From the NCBI GenBank assembly GCA_022794035.1, contig JAAWDX010000005.1, forward strand, positions 151,643 through 215,642: DNA of 64,000 nt, in the 5' to 3' direction. Made by a program: the position numbers and the translations under genes. The stretch is from Lachnospiraceae bacterium. GTDB taxonomy: Bacteria; Bacillota; Clostridia; Lachnospirales; Bianqueaceae. Shown piece after piece: positions 33,450-42,141 of this stretch (its first letter is position 1; every line of letters starts with the position of its first letter). The notes under the pieces are model-generated. The model had not been told where the DNA came from. It ran no database searches and worked only from the letters and a program-made list of their open reading frames with translations.

Positions 33450-34472
33450 ATGACATTACAGGAATTTACAGGCTATGCGACTGCCAGAGGGATGCTGGTA
33501 GCGAATCAGATGGCGTTTGGAGAAGTGAAGGGGTATCCGTTTACCATTACGGCCAAAGGCAACCCGGTGCAGAGCATGACGGTTAGCTTTAAGCTGGCGT
33601 ACAGACTGCCGAAAAAGGTGTATAAGAGCGCAAAAAGAGCGCTGCAGGGAAGTGCAAAGCTGTTTTATTTTAATAATGATCCGCTGCTGGTGGGACTGAC
33701 CTGTGCAGGGCGCGACGAGGGCCTGTGGAATCGCATTTTTGCGGCAATGGACATTGTTGCGCAGGAGTTTTTGGAAGCTGGCGTGGCCATTCCCCAGCAG
33801 TGTCCGCTGTGTAAAAATGCAGGCTGTGACAGCTTGGCGTATATTGGCGATGGTTATGTACCGGTACATAAAAGCTGCTGCGAGAGCCAGTCATACGGTG
33901 CACTGGCGGAGGCAGAGGCCAATCAGAATGCCGGTCATTACTGGAGCGGTATCATCGGTGCGATCTTAGGCGGCACGATTGCGACGATCCCGACGATCCT
34001 GCTGATGTATTTTGCGGAGCTGATCTCGGCGTGGCTGTACGCGCTGATTCCGCTGGGCGCATATTTTGGATACCGCCTGCTGAAGGGCAAGATGGGGCGC
34101 GCGGTACTGCCGGTCGTGATTTTGGTAGCGATCGCCGAGCTTTTCTTTGTGCAGCAGGTGATGTGGTATCTGGCGCTGCATGATGCGTATGGCGTATGGC
34201 CCTATATCAGCGATAGCCTTCGCTATTTCAGCACCTATGTGACCACAGAGGATATGATCATGGATCTGATCCAGCCCGCTATTTTCACAGCGCTGGGCAT
34301 CTTTATCAGCTATGGGCAGATTCGGCGCAACAATCATACCGAGGTAAGGAATGCCGGCCTGATTTTAAACAGCCTGTTTGTGAAAAACGGTGCTCCCGTG
34401 CAGCCAAGCCCGGTGCAGAGTACTCCCGTGCAGGCACCGGAGGCGGAGAATCAGCCGCCGATGGAGGACTGA
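33450..34472 (+). CDS. Unknown membrane protein with cysteine motif
   Basis: A 340-residue protein I cannot place in a family. Residues 1-115 are soluble and beta-rich (VKGYPFTITAKGNPVQSM). A CPLCKNAGC motif with two further cysteines (KSCC) at about 124-150 may bind zinc. At least four membrane helices lie between about 167 and 300 (WSGIIGAILGGTIATI, AELISAWLYALIPLGAYFG, VLPVVILVAIAELFFVQQV). The tail is Pro/Val/Gln rich with repeats of SPVQSTPVQ. Start ATG 33450 has AAGAGGAAATAC. Its end overlaps the convergent AraC gene by 22 bases. Confidence 0.65.
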   Translation: MTLQEFTGYATARGMLVANQMAFGEVKGYPFTITAKGNPVQSMTVSFKLAYRLPKKVYKSAKRALQGSAKLFYFNNDPLLVGLTCAGRDEGLWNRIFAAMDIVAQEFLEAGVAIPQQCPLCKNAGCDSLAYIGDGYVPVHKSCCESQSYGALAEAEANQNAGHYWSGIIGAILGGTIATIPTILLMYFAELISAWLYALIPLGAYFGYRLLKGKMGRAVLPVVILVAIAELFFVQQVMWYLALHDAYGVWPYISDSLRYFSTYVTTEDMIMDLIQPAIFTALGIFISYGQIRRNNHTEVRNAGLILNSLFVKNGAPVQPSPVQSTPVQAPEAENQPPMED

Positions 34473-35329
34473 TACGCTGTCGGCGAGACGCCATAGGCGC
34501 GCTTGAACATGCGTGAAAAATGATGAATACTGGCATAGCCAAGAAGCTCCGAGATCTGCGTGACATTGTAATTGCTTTCACGCAGGAGCTTCTTGGCTTC
34601 TTTCATTTTGAGCCCAATCCAATAGTCGATTGGGCTTGTTCCTGTTTCTTCTTTAAAAATGCGGCATAGGTAGGCTCTGCTCAGCGAGAAATGCTGGCAC
34701 AGCAGTTCGAGCGAAGGGGAGGCGGCAAGTTCTGACTCGATATAGCTTTCGATGGACGATACGAGCGTGCCTGCCGCCATGCGGCGCGCGGCCTTGGTGG
34801 GCTGCATCGCGCTGACAGAGGTTTCGTCGCTGCGGATGAGCGAAAATAGAAATTCAACCAGATAGCACTGCATGAGCTGGACGGAGCCGGGGCGTGCGCG
34901 GGAGAAGTCTACGGGCGATTTGTTTTCGTATTCGCCGGGCAGGCTGCCGAGCGCGTTTTTGGCTTCTTCTAAAAAGAGGGAGAGGATCTTGCGTGAGGGC
35001 TTTTCGAGGGAGAAGATTTTTTTGTTGAAATAGGCCATGCGCGGGCTGGGAGAGGAAAAGGACACGACTACGAGATTGCTGGCGTCCTGATGATTGGCGA
35101 TGTGGGAATGCATCTCCATGGGCTTGTGAAAGATGACCTGCCCCTTGGAGAGCGTACAGCCGATGCCATCGGCAATGGCGTGGATCCGTCCCTCATCGAC
35201 ATAGACCATCTCCCAGAAGTCATGCTTTTCGGGAGGGTGATAAAAATTTTTGTCAAACTCGAAATAATAGAGCGAATGGAAGCCGGCGATGTCGATCTCC
35301 GGCTCGATGCGGACTAGTTCAAAAGCCAT
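34451..35329 (-). CDS. AraC-family transcriptional regulator
   Basis: A 292-residue activator. Residues about 10-150 are a cupin-like sensor (NFYHPPEKHDFWEMVYVDEG, GQVIFHKPMEMHS). Residues about 190-290 are two helix-turn-helices: SLELLCQHFSLSRAYLCRIFKEETG and NVTQISELLGYASIHHFSRMFKRAYGVSP. ATG 35329 follows GGAGG; the longer frame (35422) would start inside the intergenic repeats. It is divergent from the PIG-L/DUF4838/NagB-like operon, its most likely target, with 12-bp direct repeats between the genes. Confidence 0.92.
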   Translation of the reverse strand: MAFELVRIEPEIDIAGFHSLYYFEFDKNFYHPPEKHDFWEMVYVDEGRIHAIADGIGCTLSKGQVIFHKPMEMHSHIANHQDASNLVVVSFSSPSPRMAYFNKKIFSLEKPSRKILSLFLEEAKNALGSLPGEYENKSPVDFSRARPGSVQLMQCYLVEFLFSLIRSDETSVSAMQPTKAARRMAAGTLVSSIESYIESELAASPSLELLCQHFSLSRAYLCRIFKEETGTSPIDYWIGLKMKEAKKLLRESNYNVTQISELLGYASIHHFSRMFKRAYGVSPTAYQSSIGG

Positions 35330-35347
35330 GGCGCCTCCTGCTTGGAT

Positions 35348-35435
35348 ACGATGTGTTAAAAAATAAAGAACATAAGATAAAGACTTTTTATGCAGTATAG
35401 CATAGAATGAGGGCAGAAACAAGACGATGTGTTAA
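35348..35435. repeat. Direct repeat ACGATGTGTTAA, two copies
   Basis: Exact 12-base copies at 35348-35359 and 35424-35435, 76 bases apart start to start, in the gap between the AraC gene and the amino-sugar operon. Direct repeats are a usual form for AraC binding sites. Confidence 0.6.
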
Positions 35436-35448
35436 GGAGGGAAACGGA

Positions 35449-36144
35449 TTGAACGTACTAGCGATTGGATGCCATCCGGATGATATTGAGGTATCATGCG
35501 CGGGGACAATGGCAAAATACCGGCAGCAGGGGCATCATGTGATTGTGTGCCATGTGGCCAACGGCAATCTGGGGCATGCCATCATTCAGCCGGATGAGCT
35601 GCGGGATATGCGCCGCGAGGAGGCCCGCCGGGCTGGGGCGCTGGCTGGCATCGAGGTGATCACCTGCGATGTGGGCGATCTGATGGTGTACCCCAATGAG
35701 GAGCAGCGCAACAAGGTGGTCGAGGTGATTCGCTATGCGAAGCCGGATGTGATCATCACGCACAGCCCCGAGGATTATATGCCGGACCACACGGCGGTGA
35801 GCAAGCTGGTGTTTGACGCCTCCTTTGCCGCGAGTGTGCCGCATTATCTGAATGCAGAGGCGGCGCCGCTGACCCCCATTTATTATATGGATACGCTGGC
35901 TGGCGTGGGCTTTTTGCCGACGGAATATGTGGATATTTCGGACACGATCGACCTCAAGCTGGAAATGCTCGAATGCCATGAGAGCCAGATGAAGTGGATG
36001 CGCGACCACGACCATATTGATTTTGCCGAATTTGTGAAGACCTGCGCGCGCTTCAGGGGTCTGCAGTGCGGCGCACAGTATGCCGAGGCCTTTACGCAGT
36101 GCTATGCATGGCCCAAGGTCACGACCAAAAGAATGCTGCCATAA
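35449..36144 (+). CDS. PIG-L/LmbE-family deacetylase
   Basis: A 231-residue zinc-dependent amidase of the PIG-L family, which removes acetyl groups from GlcNAc-type sugars (for example MshB, BshB and archaeal Dac). Zinc ligands are visible in GCHPDDIEVSCAG and in MPDHTAVSKL. The start is best read as TTG 35449, eight bases after AAGGAGG; the ATG at 35407 has no site and would precede the operator copy. First gene of the five-gene operon, 13 bases ahead of the DUF4838 gene. It probably deacetylates an N-acetylhexosamine or its derivative (inference from neighbours). Confidence 0.88.
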   Translation: MNVLAIGCHPDDIEVSCAGTMAKYRQQGHHVIVCHVANGNLGHAIIQPDELRDMRREEARRAGALAGIEVITCDVGDLMVYPNEEQRNKVVEVIRYAKPDVIITHSPEDYMPDHTAVSKLVFDASFAASVPHYLNAEAAPLTPIYYMDTLAGVGFLPTEYVDISDTIDLKLEMLECHESQMKWMRDHDHIDFAEFVKTCARFRGLQCGAQYAEAFTQCYAWPKVTTKRMLP

Positions 36145-36157
36145 GGAGGAGAAAAGG

Positions 36158-38101
36158 ATGAAATACCGCAGAATTAGAATTGCACAGCTGGGAGACGGCA
36201 AGGTGACCGATTTCGCCGTTTCAGAGCTGAAAAAATATTTAAAGCAGATGGACAGCGCCCTTGTGATCGACGTCCTGCAGCTGTCTGCGCTGGACGAAAG
36301 CTTTGAGCAGGTGATTTGGGTCGGCCGCGACGAGAAGCTTGCAGCCAAGCTGCCAGCTGTTCCCGAGCCTGCACTGGACGACGCGATTGCCATCGCCGTA
36401 AAGGGCTGCGCAGGATACATCACGGGTACCAATGACCGCAGCGTCCTGATCGCAGTGTACCGCTTCCTAAAGGAGCTTGGCTGCCTGTGGCTGCGTCCCG
36501 GCAAGGAGGGGGAACGAATTCCGTCCCGCCCGGTGGAAAATCTGGAAGTGACTGTCAGCGAGGCGGCCAGCTACCGCCACCGCGGCGTATGCATCGAAGG
36601 GGCGGATACCTACGAAAACATTGCCGATATGATCGATTATTTGCCTAAAGTCAGCATGAATGAATATTTTGTCCAGTTTTTGGTACCCGGCGAGTTCTTT
36701 GAGCGCTGGTATGGGCATGACAGCAATCCATATTTAGAAAAAGAACCGCTGACAAAGCAGGATATCGCTGCTATGACGGTGAGTCTGGAGAGTGAAATTG
36801 CCCGCCGCGGGATTGGCTATCATAAGACCGGCCACGGATGGACCTGTGAGCCCTTTGGCCTTGATGGCAGCAACTGGGGCAGCATGGCCAGTGCGGAAGC
36901 GCTTTCTGAGGATACACGGGAGTGCCTGGCGCAGATTGGCGGCAAGCGCGATCTGTGGAAGGGTGTGCCGCTCAATACCAATCTCTGCTATTCGAGTCAA
37001 AAGGTGCGCGACCGGATGACGGACGCCATCACAGAATATTGTAAGAAAAATCCGCATGTGAATGCGCTGCATTTCTGGCTGGCCGACGGACGCAACAATC
37101 ACTGTGAATGCGAGCAGTGCCAAAAGAAGCGTCCCTCCGACTGGTACGTGCGCATGCTGAATGAGCTGGACGAAAAGCTGACAGCAGCAGGGCTGGCTAC
37201 CAAGGTTGTCTTTTTGGTATACGTGGATCTTTTGTGGGAGCCTGAGGAAGAGCGGCTGCACAATCCCGACCGCTTTATTCTAATGTTTGCCCCCATCTCA
37301 CGCCGTTACGGTCAGAACTACAGCGACTTTATTGAGTATACTGGCGAGTTGCCGCCTTATCAGCGCAATCAGCTGATCGTGCCCAAATCGCTGGATCAGA
37401 ATCTGGAGCATCTGCGCCGCTGGCAGGCCATCTTTGACGGCGACAGCTTTGACTATGACTACCATCTTATGTGGGCGCATATCAGCGATCCCGGCTACGA
37501 AAAGTGCGCGCAGAACCTCTATCAGGACATGAAGGATCTGCACAAAATCGGCATCAACGGAATGGTCAGCTGCCAGATTCAGCGTGCATTCTTCCCCACG
37601 GCCCTGCCCTTCAACATGATGGCCGCCGCCTTGTGGGATGAAACTTGCAGCTACGACGTACTTTCTACGTCATATTATGAAAATGTATTCGGCGCGGACG
37701 GCGGACAGGTGCAAGCATATCTGAAAGCGATTTCTGATCTCATGCTCATCTACAACGGCCCCGCCTTTGGCGATCTCGAAAACGAATACGGCCCCTTCTG
37801 CAAGGATTATGCCGCGGTGCGCAAAGTGATTGCAGATTTTCAGCCGGTGATTGCAGACAACCTTGCCCGTCAGACCGGCGCATGCCGGAAGGAGTGGGAG
37901 GTGCTTCAATTCCATGCAGCCTATGCGAGCCTGTTAATTACCTGCTTTGAGCATAGGGAGCGCCATGAGGACGAAGCCTGTGAACAGACGGCGTGTGAGC
38001 TTTTGGATCTGGTAAACCGAAATGAGATGAAGATTCAAAAGATCATGGACGGCGATAATTTGAGGACCATTTTTAGAAGAAGATTTAAAATGGAGCTGTA
38101 A
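36158..38101 (+). CDS. DUF4838-type glycoside hydrolase-like protein
   Basis: A 647-residue cytosolic protein. Residues 1-130 form a GH67/GH20-like N-terminal domain ([52 protein letters not shown]). The centre (about 300-480) contains [21 protein letters not shown], typical of DUF4838, and [16 protein letters not shown]. The C-terminus is helical. No signal peptide is present, so it acts on sugars already imported. ATG 36158 has AAGGAGG. Family relatives are glycosidases or suspected ones; I infer hydrolysis of an amino-sugar glycoside and cannot name the linkage. Confidence 0.8.
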   Translation: MKYRRIRIAQLGDGKVTDFAVSELKKYLKQMDSALVIDVLQLSALDESFEQVIWVGRDEKLAAKLPAVPEPALDDAIAIAVKGCAGYITGTNDRSVLIAVYRFLKELGCLWLRPGKEGERIPSRPVENLEVTVSEAASYRHRGVCIEGADTYENIADMIDYLPKVSMNEYFVQFLVPGEFFERWYGHDSNPYLEKEPLTKQDIAAMTVSLESEIARRGIGYHKTGHGWTCEPFGLDGSNWGSMASAEALSEDTRECLAQIGGKRDLWKGVPLNTNLCYSSQKVRDRMTDAITEYCKKNPHVNALHFWLADGRNNHCECEQCQKKRPSDWYVRMLNELDEKLTAAGLATKVVFLVYVDLLWEPEEERLHNPDRFILMFAPISRRYGQNYSDFIEYTGELPPYQRNQLIVPKSLDQNLEHLRRWQAIFDGDSFDYDYHLMWAHISDPGYEKCAQNLYQDMKDLHKIGINGMVSCQIQRAFFPTALPFNMMAAALWDETCSYDVLSTSYYENVFGADGGQVQAYLKAISDLMLIYNGPAFGDLENEYGPFCKDYAAVRKVIADFQPVIADNLARQTGACRKEWEVLQFHAAYASLLITCFEHRERHEDEACEQTACELLDLVNRNEMKIQKIMDGDNLRTIFRRRFKMEL

Positions 38102-38114
38102 GGAGGAAAACAGA

Positions 38115-39053
38115 ATGGATTTTATGACAACCGTTAAGGGCTCTTTATTGGAAGATTTTTACCCCGCTGGCTGGGATATGGCGAAGATCGACGCCTGCTG
38201 CGAAAAAGGCGTACAGCGCGAGGACTTTTGGCATGAGGGCTTTGAGCCTATTGCCTGCGCCGACATCAGTGAGTTCGACATGAAGATGGGGCATGAGATT
38301 GCATTGCAGATTAAAAAGGCTAAGGATCGCGGAGAAAAGCTGGCAATGATCGTCCCGGTTGGCCCCATGGGCATGTATAAATGGGCAGTTTATTTCCTGC
38401 AGGAATGGCAGGTGGCCTGTGATCATGTGTATACGTTTAATATGGATGAGTGGGCCGACGGCGAGGGCAATACACTGCCCAGCACGGATCCGGCTTCGTT
38501 TGAATACTGCATGAAGGAAGCGTTTTTTAATAAATTAGGGGATTTGACGGTGCCGGAATATCAGCGGAATTTTGCAACGAAAGAGAATCTGCCAACGTAT
38601 GCGGGCAAGATTGCGGCGCTGAAGGCAGAAGGAGCGAAACTGGTACTGCTGTTTGGCATTGGCCGTATGTGCCATATTGCTTTCTGGGAGCCTCATTTCG
38701 CGGCGGAGTTTGCCAGCGAAGCTGAGTGGAAGCAGCAGACACATCGCCTGGGTGCGAAGCTTCATCCACTGACCATTGAGCAAAATGCAATTACGAGCTT
38801 TAAGAGTCGTACGACGCTGGTACCGTGCCGTGCGAATACGGTTGGCCCCGGACTGCTGCTGCAGGCGGATTATATCATCGGCGGTGCGGACGGTGCGCTG
38901 AGCCGCGGCATGGGCTGGCAGGGTATGAGCTTTTTGACAACACTGCATTACGGGCCGAATATGTGGATCACCTCGAGCTATATGCCAACACTGCCTGGTA
39001 AGCTGTTCTATCTGCAGGAGCTGGCGGGACCGCTGGTAGCGGATGTGAATTGA
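38115..39053 (+). CDS. Glucosamine-6-phosphate deaminase-like (NagB-family) protein
   Basis: A 312-residue protein of the NagB/SugarP isomerase family. Visible are [20 protein letters not shown] (phosphate-binding region), TFNMDEW (NagB has a DE pair here, the aspartate starting proton transfer) and [14 protein letters not shown], aligning with the G-x-GHIAFNEP active-site loop of NagB with histidine kept and asparagine changed to tryptophan. It is about 45 residues longer than E. coli NagB. The altered loop suggests a different amino-sugar substrate. It lies 13 bases after the DUF4838 gene. Confidence 0.82.
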   Translation: MDFMTTVKGSLLEDFYPAGWDMAKIDACCEKGVQREDFWHEGFEPIACADISEFDMKMGHEIALQIKKAKDRGEKLAMIVPVGPMGMYKWAVYFLQEWQVACDHVYTFNMDEWADGEGNTLPSTDPASFEYCMKEAFFNKLGDLTVPEYQRNFATKENLPTYAGKIAALKAEGAKLVLLFGIGRMCHIAFWEPHFAAEFASEAEWKQQTHRLGAKLHPLTIEQNAITSFKSRTTLVPCRANTVGPGLLLQADYIIGGADGALSRGMGWQGMSFLTTLHYGPNMWITSSYMPTLPGKLFYLQELAGPLVADVN

Positions 39054-39056
39054 TTC

Positions 39057-40073
39057 ATGAAACAGGATATTGTATTAGCTGGCAATATCTTGGTAGATAT
39101 TGTGAAAACGGTGGATTCCTATCCACAGCTGGGGATGCTGGCGAATATCAGCTCCGTAAAGCAGGCGGTCGGGGGCTGTGTGCCAAACACAGCCATCGAC
39201 CTTGCTAAGATGGATTCTTTGCTGAGATTAGGTGCGATCGGCCGGGTGGGGCAGGATGCCTATGGTGATTATGCGCTCTCGCAGCTGCGCGAGCATGGCA
39301 TTGATACCAGCCGGATTTCCCGCTCTGCGGCCTCGCCGACGAGCTTTAGTGATGTGATGAGCCTCCCCAGCGGGGAGCGAACATTTTTTCATGCGCGGGG
39401 CGCCAATGCGGAATTTGCGCCGGAGCAGGTAGAGCTGGAGAATTTGCAGTGTGATATGCTGCATGCAGGGTATCTGATGCTGCTGGATGGGTTTGATGCG
39501 GAGGATGCGACGTACGGAACGCAGATGGCACATTTTCTGCATGACGTGCAGGCACAGGGGATTCGTACCTCGGTGGACGCGGTGAGCTCAGCCTCAGCGG
39601 ATTATCAGCGTACAGTGCTGCCAGCGCTGCGCTACTGCGATTATGTGATTGTAAATGAAATTGAAAGCTGCGGCATCTGGCATATTTCGCCGCGGCGTAC
39701 AGATGGAACACTAGATATTGCTGCTGTACGCGGTGCAATGGAAAAAATGGCGGAAAGCGGCGTAGGCCGCAAAGTAGTTGTGCATAGCAAGGAAGCGGGA
39801 CTTTGTCTGGATGTGCCGACAGGTGCATTTACTCTCGTGCCATCGCTGGATTTGCCAGCGGATCAGATTGCCGGCAGTGTGGGCGCTGGGGATGCATTTT
39901 GCGCGGGATGCTTGTATGGTCTTTGGAAGGGCTACGGCGATGAGGAGCTTTTGGTCTATGCATCAGCGGCTGCAGCGTGTAATTTGTCCGCTGAAAATGC
40001 AGTAGATGGTTTGCGCAGCGTACAAGAAATTTGGCAGATGGCAAGTGCTTACCCAAGGAGGGAAATATGTTAG
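39057..40073 (+). CDS. PfkB-family sugar kinase
   Basis: A 338-residue ribokinase-type kinase. Signatures are GNILVDIVKTVDSYPQLGML, GGCVPNTAIDLAKM, GAIGRVGQDAYGDYAL and the PfkB signature VGAGDAFCAGCLYGLW with the catalytic aspartate. It phosphorylates a sugar with ATP; the substrate class cannot be told. The start is three bases after the NagB-like stop, and the stop is overlapped by the aldolase start. In this operon it may phosphorylate the deacetylated hexosamine or the deaminated ketose. Confidence 0.92.
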   Translation: MKQDIVLAGNILVDIVKTVDSYPQLGMLANISSVKQAVGGCVPNTAIDLAKMDSLLRLGAIGRVGQDAYGDYALSQLREHGIDTSRISRSAASPTSFSDVMSLPSGERTFFHARGANAEFAPEQVELENLQCDMLHAGYLMLLDGFDAEDATYGTQMAHFLHDVQAQGIRTSVDAVSSASADYQRTVLPALRYCDYVIVNEIESCGIWHISPRRTDGTLDIAAVRGAMEKMAESGVGRKVVVHSKEAGLCLDVPTGAFTLVPSLDLPADQIAGSVGAGDAFCAGCLYGLWKGYGDEELLVYASAAAACNLSAENAVDGLRSVQEIWQMASAYPRREIC

Positions 40074-40894
40074 TAAACCTGAACGAGGTGCTGAAAAAGG
40101 CGCAGCAGGGACAGTATGCTGTGGGGCTTTTTAATACGATCGACACTGATATGCTGGAGGCGGCGATCAGTGCGGCTGAGGAGCTGCGTTCGCCGATCAT
40201 TATCGGTACGGCTGAGGTGCTGCTGCCCTATGGCGAGCTGGAGCTGATTGCGCCTTCAGTGCTGGCCGCAGCCCGGCGCGCGAGCGTGCCGGTGGTGGTG
40301 CATTACGATCATGGACTCACCTTTGAACGGTGTATGGAGGCCTTGAAACTTGGTTTTACCAGCGTCATGTTTGACGGCTCTGCCGGTGACGTACAGCAGA
40401 ATATACGCGATACGCGCGAGATGGTGCGCATTGCGCATGCGATGGGTGCAACGGTGGAGGGCGAGATTGGTCATGTAGGTGAGGCGGCCGCAGGGGATCA
40501 TGCGGTGAGCGATCAATATACGACGGCGGCCGAGGCGCAGAGCTTTTGTGAAGAGACGGGGGTGGATGCGCTGGCGGTTGCGATCGGTACTGCGCACGGC
40601 GCGTATAAGCTGAAGCCCTGCTTGGATTTGCAGCGGCTGCGCGAGATTCGAGCAGCGGTAGATGTGCCGTTGGTGCTGCATGGAGGCTCAGGGCTTTCCG
40701 ATGCGGATTTTAGAAATACGGTACGAGATGGTATTGCAAAGATCAATATTTTCACAGATTTGTGTGAAGCTGGCGCTTCCGCGGCGGGGGCTTCGTACTT
40801 GGAATTACGTGCGGCGCGCGTGGCGGCGATCCGAGAAGCGGTGAAGGCTAAAATGAGATTATTTGGTTCGGAAGGAAAAGCAGGCGACTTTTGA
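40067..40894 (+). CDS. Class II (zinc) ketose-bisphosphate aldolase
   Basis: A 275-residue aldolase of the Fba/GatY/KbaY group. Zinc ligands and active-site motifs are VHYDHGLTFERC, SVMFDGSAGD, VEGEIGHVGEAAAGDH, AIGTAHGAYK, LVLHGGSGLSD and KINIFTDLC. It splits a ketohexose (bis)phosphate into two trioses. ATG 40067 has AAGGAGG and overlaps the kinase stop by seven bases. Last gene of the operon, followed by a terminator. Confidence 0.93.
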   Translation: MLVNLNEVLKKAQQGQYAVGLFNTIDTDMLEAAISAAEELRSPIIIGTAEVLLPYGELELIAPSVLAAARRASVPVVVHYDHGLTFERCMEALKLGFTSVMFDGSAGDVQQNIRDTREMVRIAHAMGATVEGEIGHVGEAAAGDHAVSDQYTTAAEAQSFCEETGVDALAVAIGTAHGAYKLKPCLDLQRLREIRAAVDVPLVLHGGSGLSDADFRNTVRDGIAKINIFTDLCEAGASAAGASYLELRAARVAAIREAVKAKMRLFGSEGKAGDF

Positions 40895-40908
40895 CGCCTG
40901 TTTTTTTT
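40876..40908 (+). terminator. Terminator of the amino-sugar operon
   Basis: CAGGCG (40881-40886) pairs with CGCCTG (40895-40900), flanked by AAAA and eight T. Confidence 0.88.
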
Positions 40909-40967
40909 ATTTTTGTAGGGAATTTGATGAAAATCGTACGATACTTCTATATATAGGAGGTGGTACG

Positions 40968-41741
40968 ATGGTTGAAATGGAAATGATGATGGAGCAGCTG
41001 AAGCAGTTCTTTTTGGATGTGTATCTGAGAATTGAGGAGCTTAACCGGGCGCTTGTGCATTCGCCGGGGACGGTGGTCTGGAAGGGGCAGCAGAGGAGGT
41101 ATTCGTACTGGCAATATTATGTGAAGGGAAAGAAGTTTCAGAAATATGTACGTGCTGATGCGCTGGAGGAGGTGCGGCGGCAGATTGAGGTGATGAAGCA
41201 GCAGAAAAAGCGCAGAGGAGCTTTGCGGCGGTCTTTGTCGATGGCACGGGGGGCGCTGAGGGCGTTTGGAGTGCAGTGGCAGGAGGTTGTGGCTGGATAT
41301 CAAGAGGCGAAGCAGGAAAAGGAGCGGCGGCGTGAACAGTATCGCAAGGCGAAGAAGGCAGCGAGTAAAAAGAAATATGCGGAGCAGTATAAACATTTAA
41401 CGGATCGCGGAGATTTGGTGGCTTCTAAATCGGAGGAAATTATCGCGAATTTGCTGTTTTCGCGGGGGATTCGTTATGAGTATGAGCGGCCAATGAAAAT
41501 TGGAAAATGGCATCTGAAGCCAGATTTTACGGTGTGGAGAAAGGATGGAAGCGTGGTGATCTGGGAGCATGCGGGATTGATGGATGTGGAAAGCTATGCA
41601 AGGAGCTTTCGTGAAAAACTAAAAATATATGAGATCGCTGGCTATGTGCCGCAGAGGAATTTGATTGTGACAGTGGAGGAAAAAGGGGCTTTTAGCGCTG
41701 AAGAGGCGCGACGGATGATAGAAGTGTATATGCTGGGCTAG
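40968..41741 (+). CDS. Orphan PD-(D/E)XK nuclease-like protein with coiled-coil N-terminus
   Basis: A 257-residue protein, not assigned to a named family. Residues 1-165 are charged and helical, with KKRRGALRR and KEKERRREQYRKAKKAASKKK, and an HSPGTVVWKGQQRRYSYWQYY region that resembles an RNA/DNA-binding patch. Residues about 170-257 fit a PD-(D/E)XK core: KSEEIIANLLFSRGIRYEYE (helix 1 with Glu), HLKPDFTVW (PD), then VVIWEHAGL (E-x-H in place of ExK). ATG 40968 follows AGGAGG. It stands alone after an operon terminator. Related solitary proteins occur in gut Firmicutes; the role is unknown. Confidence 0.65.
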   Translation: MVEMEMMMEQLKQFFLDVYLRIEELNRALVHSPGTVVWKGQQRRYSYWQYYVKGKKFQKYVRADALEEVRRQIEVMKQQKKRRGALRRSLSMARGALRAFGVQWQEVVAGYQEAKQEKERRREQYRKAKKAASKKKYAEQYKHLTDRGDLVASKSEEIIANLLFSRGIRYEYERPMKIGKWHLKPDFTVWRKDGSVVIWEHAGLMDVESYARSFREKLKIYEIAGYVPQRNLIVTVEEKGAFSAEEARRMIEVYMLG

Positions 41742-42141
41742 AAGGGACGGTTCTGACGAGAGTGTTTATAGAATAAGGAGGGAGGTCCGTCACTTTAGCA
41801 CAAGGTTTGGGTGTATTTCCTCTGGAGGTCCGTCCCTATGTGTTTTTAGGTGCGGTAGAGGGGCTGATTTTATCGGCAGCGTATAAGATTTGAGGGTATT
41901 GTCCGCGAACTAAGCAAAAGAAATGAAGGACGCGGAGAAAGTATTAAATATGCAGTAGTGCTTGGTAGAAAATGAAGGGTTTCCGCTACCAATGTAGTAG
42001 CGGTTCTTGAGGAAATACTCACAGCCACGGAGAAATAATGAGAATATATAGTGGGTGGAATGGATATTAGCAAGATTTTATAGTAGGATAGATAAAATGT
42101 ACGTCGGCCAAGCGAGAGGAAATGCAGAGGAGGGGGATATA
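41742..42141 (+). other. Gene-poor stretch with GGGACGG repeats
   Basis: No convincing coding region. GGAGGTCCGTC occurs twice (41781-41791 and 41824-41834), and GGGACGG (41744-41750) is inverted as CCGTCCC (41830-41836). A hairpin CCGCTAC/GTAGCGG lies at 41983-42003 with TTCTT after it. The stretch resembles the remnant of a small inverted-repeat element. The leader of the flavodoxin-like gene occupies the last 80 bases. Confidence 0.5.

Noticed and set aside
35494..36504. Open frame of 336 codons on the minus strand
   Set aside because: Covers the PIG-L gene and the start of the DUF4838 gene, both well supported on the plus strand.
41870..42073. Minus-strand frame of 67 codons
   Set aside because: No ribosome site, no recognisable text, and it crosses the hairpin and repeat region.
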